DNA from: Paracoccus aestuariivivens
Lineage (GTDB): Bacteria > Pseudomonadota > Alphaproteobacteria > Rhodobacterales > Rhodobacteraceae
Length of the DNA stretch: 64,000 nt
Direction: 5' to 3'
Assembly: GCF_009711225.1 (NCBI RefSeq)
Contig: NZ_WMIE01000011.1
Location: forward strand, 1 to 64,000
Shown here: positions 37,644 to 46,795 of the stretch, in pieces
Layout: each line of letters starts with the position of its first letter
How positions within the stretch are numbered: position 1 is the stretch's first letter
Notes under the pieces: model-generated
Seen by the model: the letters and a program-made list of their open reading frames with translations, nothing else
Database searches by the model: none
Told to the model about the DNA's origin: nothing
Translations under genes and position numbers: made by a program

Positions 37644-38546
37644 CTACCGCGCCCGTTGACGCCAATGACCGGGCGATATGCCCTCGACTTTGCCGAAAAC
37701 CCTTGTGAAATGGCTCTGGTCAGAAAAACCGCAGGTCAGCGCGATCTCGGCCAAAGAAAGATTGGTTCCGGAAAGCAGCCGCCGCGCCTGTTCGATCCGC
37801 TGGGCCAAAAGCCATTGATAGGGCGTGACACCAAGGCTCGTCCGGAACGCCCGATAAAACGCATTCCGCGACATCGACAGAGTTTCCGCAATGCTGGCGA
37901 TCGTGGCACTGTCCTCGCCAACCGTCAGCAGCAGTTCCTGCGCCTGCCGGATAGCGCATACGGACAAACGATGGTTTGCATCCGACACGTCGCCCATTGC
38001 GCGATGGCGATGCAAAAGATGCGCGCCAATCGCAATCGAAAGCTGCTCAACGAACAATGCGTCTGCCGCGTCCGGTTTAGCCAAGGCTGGCAGCATCGCA
38101 GATGCAAGATGCCGAAGCACCTGATCCTCTTGCGCCTGAACGCGATCAAGGTCTTTTGCCGGTCGTTCGACCAACGTCTCGGTATTTCGCAAAAAATCTG
38201 GGGAAAGTTCGATCAGAAAGAAGTCGAAGGTCCCGTCCATATCGGCCGAATAGGCGCTGTCGAAATCACGGATATAGATATCACCGCAATCAAAGAGATG
38301 TGTCTTGGTCCTGCCAGGCAGTCCTCCGGCTCTTTGATGCCCGTCAGTCAACGAAAGCCCGACCAGAAGGCCGCGATCCTGGGCTGCCGTGTCGACATGG
38401 GACTTGTGACGGCCATGCGCAGATTTGCGACGAAACACCATATGCGGGAGGCATATCACCTCGTCCCTCGCCAAGGCAGCAGTCGCGCATCCAAGTGAAT
38501 CCTTGAAGCCCGCTCTGGATCCTGAATGACTTGCCGCCCCATGCAT
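37644..38546 (-). CDS. AraC-family regulator
   Basis: A 300-residue protein. ATG 38546 is chosen because GGAGG lies eight bases upstream; an in-frame ATG at 38591 has no ribosome site. The N-terminal sensory part is VGLSLTDGHQRAGGL to FDFFLIELSPDFLRNTE. The HTH part is ATIASIAETLSMSRNAFYRAFRTSLGVTPYQWLLAQRIEQARRLL and LSLAEIALTCGFSDQSHFTRVFGKV. Fourth regulator in a row; its target is unknown. Confidence 0.88.
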   Translation of the reverse strand: MHGAASHSGSRAGFKDSLGCATAALARDEVICLPHMVFRRKSAHGRHKSHVDTAAQDRGLLVGLSLTDGHQRAGGLPGRTKTHLFDCGDIYIRDFDSAYSADMDGTFDFFLIELSPDFLRNTETLVERPAKDLDRVQAQEDQVLRHLASAMLPALAKPDAADALFVEQLSIAIGAHLLHRHRAMGDVSDANHRLSVCAIRQAQELLLTVGEDSATIASIAETLSMSRNAFYRAFRTSLGVTPYQWLLAQRIEQARRLLSGTNLSLAEIALTCGFSDQSHFTRVFGKVEGISPGHWRQRAR

Positions 38547-38865
38547 GTCCGGCGCCTCCGAATTTGAGGACAGAATTCCCGCCTGATACATAAGTTATTG
38601 CGAAACAGCGACAATTACTTGCCGTTGACAGAAGAATTCAAAGTGCCCTGCAAAATTGTCAGGCAGTATGGGCGATGCGGTGACCAAACTGGGCGAGCAC
38701 CGGAATGGGACGCTCCGAGCCGGACATGAATTACGTTGCCGAAGTATGGATCCCCTGCTCGCGGCAGAAGTAGAGCGAGATGGCCGGGCGCTCTCTCAAC
38801 AGCGCCGATCCCGCCCTGCAAGAATTCAAACGCGCAAGGCGGGTCTCGCGGGCGCGCTTTGGCGG
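38547..38865. other. Intergenic stretch upstream of the Map remnant
   Basis: Short open frames on the plus strand but no trusted gene. The sequence before 38866 does not match the expected middle of methionine aminopeptidase, so the remnant was joined to unrelated DNA here. Confidence 0.3.
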
Positions 38866-39042
38866 ATGCAAAACGGCATGGTCCTGACAGTGGAGCCTTT
38901 CCTGTCCAATGGCGGGCTCATGGCGATCGAAGCCGATGACAGTTGGACACTCTACAGCCATCCTCGAGCCTTTGCCGTGCAATGCGAGCACACGGTTGTT
39001 GCCACGAACCGAGCACCGATCATAATCACTCTACCAAGCTAA
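38866..39042 (+). pseudogene. Methionine aminopeptidase type I, C-terminal remnant
   Basis: MQNGMVLTVEPFLSNGG, then DDSWTLYSHPRAFAVQCEHT and VVATNRAPIIITLPS correspond to the last part of MetAP-I, including two metal-binding Glu residues (in VEPF and CEHT). The first three quarters with the other ligands are missing. It is a second-copy fragment, not a working enzyme. Confidence 0.7.
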
Positions 39043-39149
39043 TTAAAAGTCGGCTTTGGGCTCCCGAGCAGCATGCTGCGTCTCAGCAACGGGAAGGTTC
39101 GGCGACCTCAACCGTCTCGCGCCTCATGGCAGGCTAGGCCGGCCCTTAC

Positions 39150-39262
39150 CTGCCGCTCGACATGTCACCATGCCGCGCGGCAGCATTCACCGAAGCCGTA
39201 CCTCAGGCACCTTGCAGCGAAATCCATGATGAGATCGCAGCGAAGCGGACGAAGCGGTCGCT
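39150..39262 (+). repeat. Decayed dispersed repeat, copy D
   Basis: Carries GCGGCAGCATTCACCGAAGC (39177-39196) and the core GCAGCGAAATCCATGATGAG (39214-39233), then ATCGCAGCGAAGCGGAC. It is preceded by CCTGCCGCTCGACATGTCAC, matching the element start seen in copy F. It is the best-preserved copy together with A and F. Confidence 0.6.
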
Positions 39263-39450
39263 CATGCTATTGCGACAAGGTAAGGTGCGGGGTGCGGCAT
39301 GATGGGCAGATTGCCCTTTGCGAGAGCCACAGCCGCATTCACACCACCGTTGTAGAGACGCTGATCGAGGTTTATCATTCTGGTGTTTCCGAGCGGAAAC
39401 CTAGGGTGAGGCAGACGCCTCCCGATGGTGGCGGTCCAACCTTTGCTTAG
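39263..39450. other. Spacer left of the IS5 element
   Basis: No supported gene. A minus-strand open frame with NTRMINLDQRLYNGGVNAAV could be a short remnant, but the family is not recognised. TTAG at 39447-39450 is the left target duplication of the IS. Confidence 0.3.
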
Positions 39451-40805
39451 CACGTTGCTGAAAAACGCCGGGGTCGACGCTGGACGGAGAACATGATTCA
39501 CGGTTCCTGCAAGACGAGAGGGAAAGTGGATGCGGGGATCGGACGAAGCGAGCGGTTCGCTTTTCAGCTATGTTGATCTTGAGCAGCGCATCCCTGTCCG
39601 GCATCCGTTGCGCAAGATCCAACAGGTGGTGAATGACGCGCTCGTCAGCCTCGATGGTGAGTTCGATCGGCTTTATGCCATGGGCGGTCGCCCCTTGATC
39701 GCACCTGAACGTCTGATCCGGGCCAGCCTGCTGCAAATCCTGTTCTCGATCCGCTCCGAGCGGCAACTGATGGAACAGATGCAGTATAACCTACTCTTTC
39801 GCTGGTTCGTCGGCCTCGGGATCGATGATCCAGTCTGGGTCCCGACGGTCTTCACCAAGAACCGCGACCGGCTGCTGACGATCGAGATGTCGCGCAAGGT
39901 AATGGCGGCAATCCTCGCGCATCGCGACGTGGCACCGCTTTTGTCGGACGAGCATTTCTCGGTCGATGGCACGCTCATCAAGGCCTGGGCGTCGACGAAA
40001 AGCTTCCGACCGAAGCCGGAGACGGTCCCGCCCGGCGATGACGGTGGATCCGACAATCCGCCACCGTCAATGCCTACCGACCTTGAAACCAACGAACCGT
40101 CCAATCCAGAGCCCACCCAGATGACCACCCCGAAGCCTGCAACCGAGAAGGCCGAAGAAAACTTCCGGGGCGAAAAGCGCTCGAATGCGACCCACGCATC
40201 GGTCACGGATCCGGAGGCGCGGCTCTACAAAAAGTCCCCCGGTGCCGGTGCGATCCTTTGCTTCATGGGGCATACGTTGATGGAGAACCGGCATGGCTTC
40301 GTGGTGCAGGCCGACTTGACCCAAGCGAACGGGCATGCCGAGCGGAAGGCGGCTCTCGACATGCTCCATCGCCACGCGCCCGGCTCGACGAAGCGGCTGA
40401 CGCTCGGCGCCGACAAGGCTTATGACACCCGCGATTTCGTCAAGGAATTGCGGCAGGCCTGTGTCACACCGCATGTGGCGCAGAAGGCGAAATTCTCAGC
40501 GATCGACGGCCGGACTACCCGTCATGCAGGTTACGCAATCTCGCAACGGTGCCGAAAAAAGATCGAGGAGCCGTTCGGATGGGCCAAGACGGTGGGGCCA
40601 ATGGCGCAAACCATGCTGCGAGGCGTCAAACGGATCGCTGCCCAGTTCACGCTGACCATGGCAGCCTGCAATCTTGCGCGCCTGCCCAGATTACTCGCTT
40701 CATAAGGCGGAGCCGCCATTGCGGCGGGCCAAATGTCGGGTGCAGCAGCCCTCACTGGATATTGAAGAACAGCCTTTCACCTGCCGTGCGTTTTTCAGCG
40801 GCGTG
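39451..40805 (+). mobile_element. Complete IS5-family element with TTAG duplication
   Basis: Terminal inverted repeats CACGTTGCTGAAAAACGC (39451-39468) and the inverse of CACGCCGCTGAAAAACGC (ending 40805) flank one intact transposase gene. TTAG occurs on both sides (39447-39450 and 40806-40809), matching IS5-type YTAR targets. The 1355-bp unit looks capable of moving. It inserted 129 bp upstream of the ugpB start. Confidence 0.9.
39530..40705 (+). CDS. IS5-family transposase
   Basis: A 391-residue transposase with an N-terminal DUF772-like part (LFSYVDLEQRIPVRHPLRKIQ, RPLIAPERLIRASLLQILFSIRSERQL). The DDE domain has the first Asp in FSVDGTLIKAWAS, the second in LTLGADKAYDTRDFV and the Glu in RKKIEEPFGWAKTVG. 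A Pro/Thr-rich insertion lies at about 165-205. Intact. Confidence 0.92.
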   Translation: MRGSDEASGSLFSYVDLEQRIPVRHPLRKIQQVVNDALVSLDGEFDRLYAMGGRPLIAPERLIRASLLQILFSIRSERQLMEQMQYNLLFRWFVGLGIDDPVWVPTVFTKNRDRLLTIEMSRKVMAAILAHRDVAPLLSDEHFSVDGTLIKAWASTKSFRPKPETVPPGDDGGSDNPPPSMPTDLETNEPSNPEPTQMTTPKPATEKAEENFRGEKRSNATHASVTDPEARLYKKSPGAGAILCFMGHTLMENRHGFVVQADLTQANGHAERKAALDMLHRHAPGSTKRLTLGADKAYDTRDFVKELRQACVTPHVAQKAKFSAIDGRTTRHAGYAISQRCRKKIEEPFGWAKTVGPMAQTMLRGVKRIAAQFTLTMAACNLARLPRLLAS

Positions 40806-40906
40806 TTAGATGGAAATCGCTTCCGCAAGAGCGGACCATCCCAACTGGCTTCATCCAAGTTTCACACAACGATCAGCTTTCTGTCGCGCGGCGCGGGTAT
40901 CCCGAT

Positions 40907-40922
40907 TGCAATCACAATTGCA
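40907..40922. promoter_or_regulatory. Palindrome just before ugpB
   Basis: TGCAAT (40907-40912) and ATTGCA (40917-40922) form a perfect inverted repeat with a 4-bp spacer, ending 12 bp before the ugpB start. It is a candidate operator for the RpiR regulator that ends this operon. Confidence 0.4.
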
Positions 40923-40934
40923 CGAGGCAAGACC

Positions 40935-42194
40935 ATGCAATCAAATCTCATTCACCGCGCAGCCGGCGCCGCTGTGCTGCTGTTAACTACCACCCTGTCG
41001 GCTCAGGCCGATGTTACCGTCGAGTTTTGGCACAGCTTCGGCAAAAAGCAGGGAGAGGCGCTCAACAGCATCATCGAAAAATTCGAGGCCGCCAACCCGG
41101 GCATCAAGATCGATGCCGAGCATGTCGGCAATTACGAAGAGATCGTGACCCAACTGCAGGCGGCGATTCCGGCTGGCCGCGCGCCGGATGCGGTGATCAT
41201 GGAGGTGACGCGCTATGGGCTGTTCGCCGAGCGCGGCATTCTGACGGATCTGACGGCCTATATGGATGCCGATCCATTGAAAGAAAACCTCTATCCCTTC
41301 GCGCAGGAGATCGGCCTGTATAAGGGCAAGAACTATATCGTACCCTTCAACTCCTCGACCCCGGTCACCTATGTGAACCGTGACCTTTTCGCCCGTGCGG
41401 GCTATGCTGAACTGCCGCCGCTGACCACCTTCGCCGAGGTGTCAAAGGCCGCGCAGACGATTCAGAGCAAACTGGGTGACGAGGGCGTGTTCGGCATCGC
41501 CGCGCCGGGCCAATTCACCCGGTGGGGCCTTGTGATGGGCAATGGCAGCGAACTGATCGACCGCAGCACCAATGAGGTATTGCTCGACAGCCAGAAAACC
41601 ATCGATGCCTATCAATGGATGTCCTCACTCGTGCATGAGCAGAAAGTCGCCTCGGCGGACGGCGTGACCGATGAGGATGCCGGAAGCGACGCCTTTCTGG
41701 CCGGAAAAGTTGGGATCATCTTCAATTCCACCGGTAATTTCGGCGGTAACTTCAAGGCCCTTGGCGACAAGTTAGGTGTGCTGCCGATGCCCTGCAATAA
41801 CGGTTGTGCCGTGCCGATCGGTGGCGCAGGGATCGGCATCCTCGATGCCGCCGATCAGGAGGTGAAGGACGCGGCGTACAAGTTCGTCAGCTTCGCCGCC
41901 AATCCTGAATCCAACGCCGCATGGTTCGCCGCCACCGGCTACATGCCGATCAACCGTCTGGCCGGCGAGCAGCCCGCCGCGATCGAGGCGATGGCAAACC
42001 AGCCGGGCATCGACGTAGCGATCAAGCAACTGGACGTCGCCTTCGGCCGTGCTCGCCCGCCGGTCGTCACCTGGATGCGCTCGAGCGAATACGACCTGTG
42101 GCAGGCGATGGCGCTTGGCCAACGCGAGGTGCCTGCGGTGATGACCGATTTCGCCGCGCGTACGCGGGCCGAAGCGACGCGCCTGTCCAACTGA
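40935..42194 (+). CDS. Glycerol-3-phosphate/glycerophosphodiester-type binding protein
   Basis: A periplasmic SBP_bac_1 protein, 419 residues. The signal peptide ends at LSAQA; then VTVEFWHSFGKKQGEALNSI, the UgpB-like NSSTPVTYVNRDLF and LGVLPMPCNNGCAVPIGGAG. The operon (two permeases, glycerophosphodiesterase, MalK/UgpC ATPase) supports a G3P or phosphodiester ligand. Start ATG 40935 with GAGG nine bases before it. Confidence 0.85.
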   Translation: MQSNLIHRAAGAAVLLLTTTLSAQADVTVEFWHSFGKKQGEALNSIIEKFEAANPGIKIDAEHVGNYEEIVTQLQAAIPAGRAPDAVIMEVTRYGLFAERGILTDLTAYMDADPLKENLYPFAQEIGLYKGKNYIVPFNSSTPVTYVNRDLFARAGYAELPPLTTFAEVSKAAQTIQSKLGDEGVFGIAAPGQFTRWGLVMGNGSELIDRSTNEVLLDSQKTIDAYQWMSSLVHEQKVASADGVTDEDAGSDAFLAGKVGIIFNSTGNFGGNFKALGDKLGVLPMPCNNGCAVPIGGAGIGILDAADQEVKDAAYKFVSFAANPESNAAWFAATGYMPINRLAGEQPAAIEAMANQPGIDVAIKQLDVAFGRARPPVVTWMRSSEYDLWQAMALGQREVPAVMTDFAARTRAEATRLSN

Positions 42195-42261
42195 TCCGCG
42201 ATCCATCAACCACGGACTCGGGCAGTAGCCCCGGGTCCGTCCTGCCTTTCGGATAGCACCC

Positions 42262-43131
42262 ATGTCGCGCAAGCTGACTCCCTATCTTCTGGTGGCGCCG
42301 CTGATCGTCTTCATCGCGTGCTTCACATATATCCCGATCTTCACCAGTCTCGATCTAAGCTTCCGGGAATGGGACTTCCTGTCGGCGGGTCGGCCATGGG
42401 TCGGTCTGGACAATTACCGCCAACTTCTTGTCTCGCATGACTTCTGGAATGCGCTGCGGGTCACGACGCTGTTCGTCGTGATCTCGGTGCCGATCCGCCT
42501 GGTACTGGCGCTGGCGGCGGCAAATTTCCTGCTGCGCGAGACGCGATCAAGCCGGGTGCTGCGTGCGGCCCTGTTCCTGCCTTACGTCACCTCGACCGTG
42601 TCCATTGCCGTGGTGTTCTCTTGGATCTTCGCTACCGACTACGGGATGGCGAATGCAGTGCTGCAGGGCCTCGGCCTGCCAAAGATAGGCTGGCTGCAAG
42701 ACCCGACATTGGCGCTATTGGTAATCGTGATCGTCAATACCTGGAAGCAGCTGGGCTATGATGTAATCATCTATATCGCCGGCCTTCAGGCAGTGCCACC
42801 GGAGCTATATGACGCGGCGGCGGTGGATGGCGGCGGGCGCTGGCACGTGTTCCGCCGGGTGACGGTCCCGCTGGTGATGCCGACCACCTACTTCCTGCTG
42901 GTCATCTCTGTGATCGAGGCCTTCCAGATATTCACAATCGTCGACGTGATGACGCGCGGCGGACCGGCCGGAGCCACGAACATGCTCGTCTCCGAGCTCT
43001 ACAAAATCGGATTCTCGCTGTTCGACATCGGTCAGGGTTCGGCGCTGGCTGTGCTGCTGTTCCTGCTGCTGGTGGTGCTGGCGCTGGTCAAGTCCCGGCT
43101 AATCGGGCGGAAGGTGCACTATGAAGCGTGA
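42262..43131 (+). CDS. Ugp-type ABC permease, UgpA-like
   Basis: A 289-residue permease with six helices (VAPLIVFIACFTYIPIFTSLDLSFREWDF at the N-terminus) and EAA loop PPELYDAAAVDGGGRWHVFRRVTVPLVMPT. It belongs to the carbohydrate-uptake-1 family. It lies 67 bp after ugpB and overlaps the second permease gene by 11 bp. Confidence 0.85.
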   Translation: MSRKLTPYLLVAPLIVFIACFTYIPIFTSLDLSFREWDFLSAGRPWVGLDNYRQLLVSHDFWNALRVTTLFVVISVPIRLVLALAAANFLLRETRSSRVLRAALFLPYVTSTVSIAVVFSWIFATDYGMANAVLQGLGLPKIGWLQDPTLALLVIVIVNTWKQLGYDVIIYIAGLQAVPPELYDAAAVDGGGRWHVFRRVTVPLVMPTTYFLLVISVIEAFQIFTIVDVMTRGGPAGATNMLVSELYKIGFSLFDIGQGSALAVLLFLLLVVLALVKSRLIGRKVHYEA

Positions 43132-43927
43132 GCGCCTGACTGCCTTCGCTGCCTTGGCCGTCGGCCTGATTTTTCTCTCGCCAGTGCTCTATACGATCTG
43201 GATGTCGTTCCAGACCTCGGATGCCTATTACACCGGCAGACTGGAGTTCACCTTCGACAACTACGCCACCGCGTTGGGGCAATACGACTTTGGCCGATAT
43301 CTGTTGAACAGCGTGCTGGTCTCCGGGGCAGTGACGCTGGTGAGCCTTGCCCTGTCGGTAATGGCCGCCTTCGCCTTCGCCCGCTTCACCTTTCCGGGTG
43401 GAAACCTATTGTTTGGGGCGGTGGTGGCAACGCTGATGATTCCCAGCCACATCAGCCTGATCCCCAATTATCTGACACTGGCAAAACTGGGAATGCTCGA
43501 CAGCTATGCCGGGTTGATCCTGCCGGCGATCTCGAATGGCTTCGCTGCCTTCTTCCTGCGCCAGTATATCCGGGGCATCCCGAAGGCGCTGGACGAGGCG
43601 GCCTATATGGACGGTGCGACCCCTCTGAAGGTCCTGTGGCGGGTAATCGTTCCGATCGCGCGGCCAGCGATCCTGTCGATGGGGCTGTTCCTCTTCATCA
43701 CCGAATGGAACAGCTACATCTGGCCGCTGGTCGCGGTGGGCGAAAGTGAACTTTATACCCTGCAGGTCGGTCTGGCGCGGCTCTACCGTATTAACCCCGG
43801 CGAGGGTTTCCTTGACTGGCCCCTGATTATGGCGGCCTCGACCCTGACACTGCTGCCGGTGCTGCTAGGCTTCGTGCTTGTGGAACGTCATCTGGTGCGC
43901 GGCATCACGATGGGGGCGGTGAAATGA
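43121..43927 (+). CDS. Ugp-type ABC permease, UgpE-like
   Basis: A 268-residue permease with six helices and EAA loop PKALDEAAYMDGATPLKVLWRVIVPIARPA. The N-terminus is FAALAVGLIFLSPVLYTIWMSFQTSDAYY. Its last base pairs overlap the phosphodiesterase gene (ATGA). Confidence 0.85.
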   Translation: MKRERLTAFAALAVGLIFLSPVLYTIWMSFQTSDAYYTGRLEFTFDNYATALGQYDFGRYLLNSVLVSGAVTLVSLALSVMAAFAFARFTFPGGNLLFGAVVATLMIPSHISLIPNYLTLAKLGMLDSYAGLILPAISNGFAAFFLRQYIRGIPKALDEAAYMDGATPLKVLWRVIVPIARPAILSMGLFLFITEWNSYIWPLVAVGESELYTLQVGLARLYRINPGEGFLDWPLIMAASTLTLLPVLLGFVLVERHLVRGITMGAVK

Positions 43928-44679
43928 AGAATGGAATGAAGAACATGACACGAATCGCAGCCCATCGCGGCGGCACACTCGAATTCGGCGACAGCACTCC
44001 TATCGGCTTTGCTGCCACTGCCCGGATGGCGCTGGAAGAGGTGGAGTTCGATCTTCACCCCACGGCAGATGGCGAAATTGTAGTCCATCACGACGCGACG
44101 CTGGACCGAACCACGGATCGCATCGGCGCCATCGCAACGCTGCCGACGGAAGAAGTTCTGGGAGCAAGGATCAACTATGGGCATGGCGGGCACCCACTGA
44201 CCCTGAAGCAGCTGTGCGACACCTTTTCCGGTAGTCCGGTCGCCTTCCGCTGCGAGATCAAACCGGGGGCCGACGGCCGCGCCTATTGGGACTTCGTGCC
44301 GCGTGTGATCGCGCTTCTGGCGGCAGAGGGGCGGCTTGAAAGCACCGTCTTTTCTTCGTTCCTGCTCGATGTGCTGGTGCAGATCGGGGGGCTCTGTGAT
44401 CAACCGCGACTGTGGCTGGTCAGTCCAGCGGTTCTGCGGCAACTGGGCACAAGCGGCGTGATCGAACTCGCCCACGGACGCAGCATCCCCGAAATCGGCG
44501 TGCATATCGACGAGGCCGACACCGCACTGATGGCCGAGGTTCATGCCTCTGGGCTCGAGTTCGGCTGCTGGGCCGCGCATGATGCGGTGCAGATCGCCAA
44601 GGCGCTGGATCTGGGGGTCAAGGTCTTCACGACCGACCGGCCAAGCCTTGCCATCGCCCTGCGGGAGGCGCGGGCATGA
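43924..44679 (+). CDS. Glycerophosphodiester phosphodiesterase
   Basis: A 251-residue GDPD domain that would split imported glycerophosphodiesters to glycerol-3-phosphate and an alcohol. AHRGG holds the catalytic His/Arg, EFDLHPTADGEIVVHHD the metal-binding Glu/Asp and second His, and EIKP another acidic ligand. The usual PENT motif is GDST here, so the Glu is Asp. No signal peptide: cytoplasmic, acting after uptake. Starts at 43924, 43936 or 43945 are possible; GGAA fits the last one best. Confidence 0.88.
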   Translation: MKNGMKNMTRIAAHRGGTLEFGDSTPIGFAATARMALEEVEFDLHPTADGEIVVHHDATLDRTTDRIGAIATLPTEEVLGARINYGHGGHPLTLKQLCDTFSGSPVAFRCEIKPGADGRAYWDFVPRVIALLAAEGRLESTVFSSFLLDVLVQIGGLCDQPRLWLVSPAVLRQLGTSGVIELAHGRSIPEIGVHIDEADTALMAEVHASGLEFGCWAAHDAVQIAKALDLGVKVFTTDRPSLAIALREARA

Positions 44680-45722
44680 CCGGGATCGCGCTGCGTGACA
44701 TCCGCAAATCCTATCCGAACGGGCCGCAAGTGCTTCACGGAGTCAGCCTGGACATCCGTCCCGGTGAATTCGTGGTGGTCGTCGGCCCCTCAGGTTGCGG
44801 CAAATCCACCCTGCTGCGGCTGATCGCCGGGCTGGAGACGACGGCGGAGGGCGAGATTGAGATCGGTGGCCAGCCCGCTGGTCACCTTGCGCCGCAGGAC
44901 CGCGATATAGCCATGATCTTCCAGAACTACGCGCTCTATCCGCATATGAGCGTGCGTGAGAACATTGCCTTCGGGCTGGAGCTGCGAGGTATGCCGCGGG
45001 CCGAGCGGCGCGCTCGGGCCGAGGAGGTGGCGGCGATCCTGCAACTCTCCCCCTATCTCGACCGAAAGCCCAAGGCCCTGTCGGGTGGACAGCGCCAGCG
45101 GGTGGCAATGGGTCGGGCGATGGCACGCAAGGCCGGGGTATTTCTGATGGATGAGCCCTTGTCGAACCTCGACAATGCGCTACGCGTGGCGATGCGGACC
45201 GAGATCAAGGAACTGCACCGCAGGCTCGGCGCTACCATCATCTATGTCACCCATGACCAAACCGAGGCGCTGTCTTTGGCGGACCGGATTGCGGTGATGA
45301 AGGGCGGTCATCTGCAGCAGTTCGCCACGCCGGATGAAATCTACGACCGACCTGCGAACATGTTCGTCGCCAGCTTCCTCGGCCAGCCAGGGATCAACTT
45401 CGTTAAGGCGGAGCAACTGCCCGATACTCGCGGCGTTGTGGGTCTGACGGCCGGTTTGCGTCCAGAAGCGTTGATGGTTCACGCGGACCGACCGGAAGGT
45501 GCGTCGATCGAGGGCAAGGTAATACTGACGGAAATGTCCGGTGCCGAACTGATCGTGCATTGCGAGACAACCGTGGGGCGGCTGGTCGTTGCCAGCCAGC
45601 GCCGAACCCTGACAGCGCTCCCGGAACGGATATGGATCGGATACGATCTTGACGAGGCCCTGTGGTTCGATACCACCAGTGGCCACCGGGTGCAGCCTCC
45701 GGCGGAAAGCAGGAGCATGTGA
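44676..45722 (+). CDS. UgpC/MalK-type ABC ATPase
   Basis: A 348-residue ATPase with Walker A GPSGCGKST, Q-loop IFQNYALYPHMSV, signature LSGGQRQRVAMGRAMAR, Walker B VFLMDEPLSNLDN, H-loop VTHDQTEALSL and a C-terminal TOBE/regulatory region (GVVGLTAGLRPEALMV). It overlaps its neighbours by 4 bp on both sides, so the whole set is translated as one unit. Confidence 0.9.
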   Translation: MTGIALRDIRKSYPNGPQVLHGVSLDIRPGEFVVVVGPSGCGKSTLLRLIAGLETTAEGEIEIGGQPAGHLAPQDRDIAMIFQNYALYPHMSVRENIAFGLELRGMPRAERRARAEEVAAILQLSPYLDRKPKALSGGQRQRVAMGRAMARKAGVFLMDEPLSNLDNALRVAMRTEIKELHRRLGATIIYVTHDQTEALSLADRIAVMKGGHLQQFATPDEIYDRPANMFVASFLGQPGINFVKAEQLPDTRGVVGLTAGLRPEALMVHADRPEGASIEGKVILTEMSGAELIVHCETTVGRLVVASQRRTLTALPERIWIGYDLDEALWFDTTSGHRVQPPAESRSM

Positions 45723-46603
45723 CGAAACCGAGAGAACTGCCTCACGTAATCACCGATCTGGTGGCGCGGTCTGAGGCGCGCCTCACCGATGCTGATGCCC
45801 GTCTGCTGGATATCTTGCTGCAGGATCCGATCCGCGCCGCAATGGACAGCGGCAAGGAGATCGCCGCGCGCGCCGGGGTGCATCCGGCCTCGGCCGTGCG
45901 GCTGGCGCGGCGGCTCGGGTTCCAAGGGTATCCGGAGTTCCGCGCATTCTTGCAGGATAAGCTGATTGATGACGCTGGCGGCGATTTCGACAATCCTGCG
46001 GCCCGCATCTCGGCCCGGCTCGTCCGAGCGGAGAAGGGCGGAATTTTGTCCTCTATCCTCGACAGCGAAATCGGTGCGCTTGAACAGGTGCGCCATGCGG
46101 TGAGCGATGCCGATGTGCGCGGCTTTGCAAAAGCTCTGCATGGGGCGCAGCGGATCTTTGTCTATGGACTCGGCCATTCGGCGGCGTTGTCAGCGCTGAT
46201 TGCACTGCGTCTGCGCCGATCCGGATATGATGCGGTGGATTTGGCGGCGCTGCCGCATCTGGCGGAATTCTTGACCGAGATGACCGGGCGCGACGTCCTG
46301 TGGTTGCTGTCATTCCGAGATCCGCGCCCGGTTGTCTCGGCCCTGCTCCGGATCGCCACGGATCGGAGCGCGACGCTGCTGTTGCTGAGTGACATGAACG
46401 GCCTTCGGATCGAGCCTGCACCAGAGCGATCAATCACCGTATCGCGTGGTGGGGTCGGGCACTCGCAGTCGCTTGTCGTCCCGATGACCATTGCCAATGC
46501 CGTGATCCTTGATCTTGCCGCGATCGACGAAGGGCGATCGCTCCGCTCCCTGGAGAAGTTTCGGAGCTTTCGCGCTGCACTTCCCCCTGAAATTCCCCGG
46601 TAG
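45719..46603 (+). CDS. MurR/RpiR-family regulator
   Basis: A 295-residue protein with an N-terminal HTH_6 domain (GKEIAARAGVHPASAVRLARRLGFQGYPEFRAFLQ) and a C-terminal SIS sugar-phosphate domain (RIFVYGLGHSAALSALIALRL, DVLWLLSFRDPRP). GTG 45719 is inside the ugpC stop and has AGGAG before it. It most likely regulates the ugp-like operon in response to a phosphorylated sugar or glycerol derivative. Confidence 0.88.
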   Translation: MTKPRELPHVITDLVARSEARLTDADARLLDILLQDPIRAAMDSGKEIAARAGVHPASAVRLARRLGFQGYPEFRAFLQDKLIDDAGGDFDNPAARISARLVRAEKGGILSSILDSEIGALEQVRHAVSDADVRGFAKALHGAQRIFVYGLGHSAALSALIALRLRRSGYDAVDLAALPHLAEFLTEMTGRDVLWLLSFRDPRPVVSALLRIATDRSATLLLLSDMNGLRIEPAPERSITVSRGGVGHSQSLVVPMTIANAVILDLAAIDEGRSLRSLEKFRSFRAALPPEIPR

Positions 46604-46684
46604 GAAACAAGAGCCCGGGATCGGTTCGAATTGGCTACCCCGCTGACTTGGCTCTTGATCTTGGGACGCCTCGTTTGGCCTAAA

Positions 46685-46795
46685 CCATTGCCGCCGTTCA
46701 CATGTGGTCCATGCTGACCTGCCGCATTCCCAAGAGCGGCCGCTCATCCACGGTGCAGCGAAATCTTTGGCGAGATGACAGCGGAGCCGGACAAA
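46685..46795 (+). repeat. Decayed dispersed repeat, copy E
   Basis: Starts CATTGCCGCCGTTCAC like copy F, continues with CGGCCGCTCATCCACGG and the core GCAGCGAAATCTTTGGCGAG (46755-46774), then ATGACAGCGG. It extends into further degraded DNA up to about 46915. Confidence 0.5.

Noticed and set aside
37656..38498. 280-codon plus-strand frame opposite the fourth AraC gene
   Set aside because: Shadow of the AraC gene, which has both helix-turn-helix motifs and a GGAGG site.
38656..38865. N-terminal extension of the MetAP-like frame
   Set aside because: The residues do not resemble MetAP; only the part from 38866 does.
40674..40934. Upstream extension of the ugpB frame into the IS element
   Set aside because: It would start inside the IS transposase gene; ATG 40935 opens a proper signal peptide with GAGG upstream.
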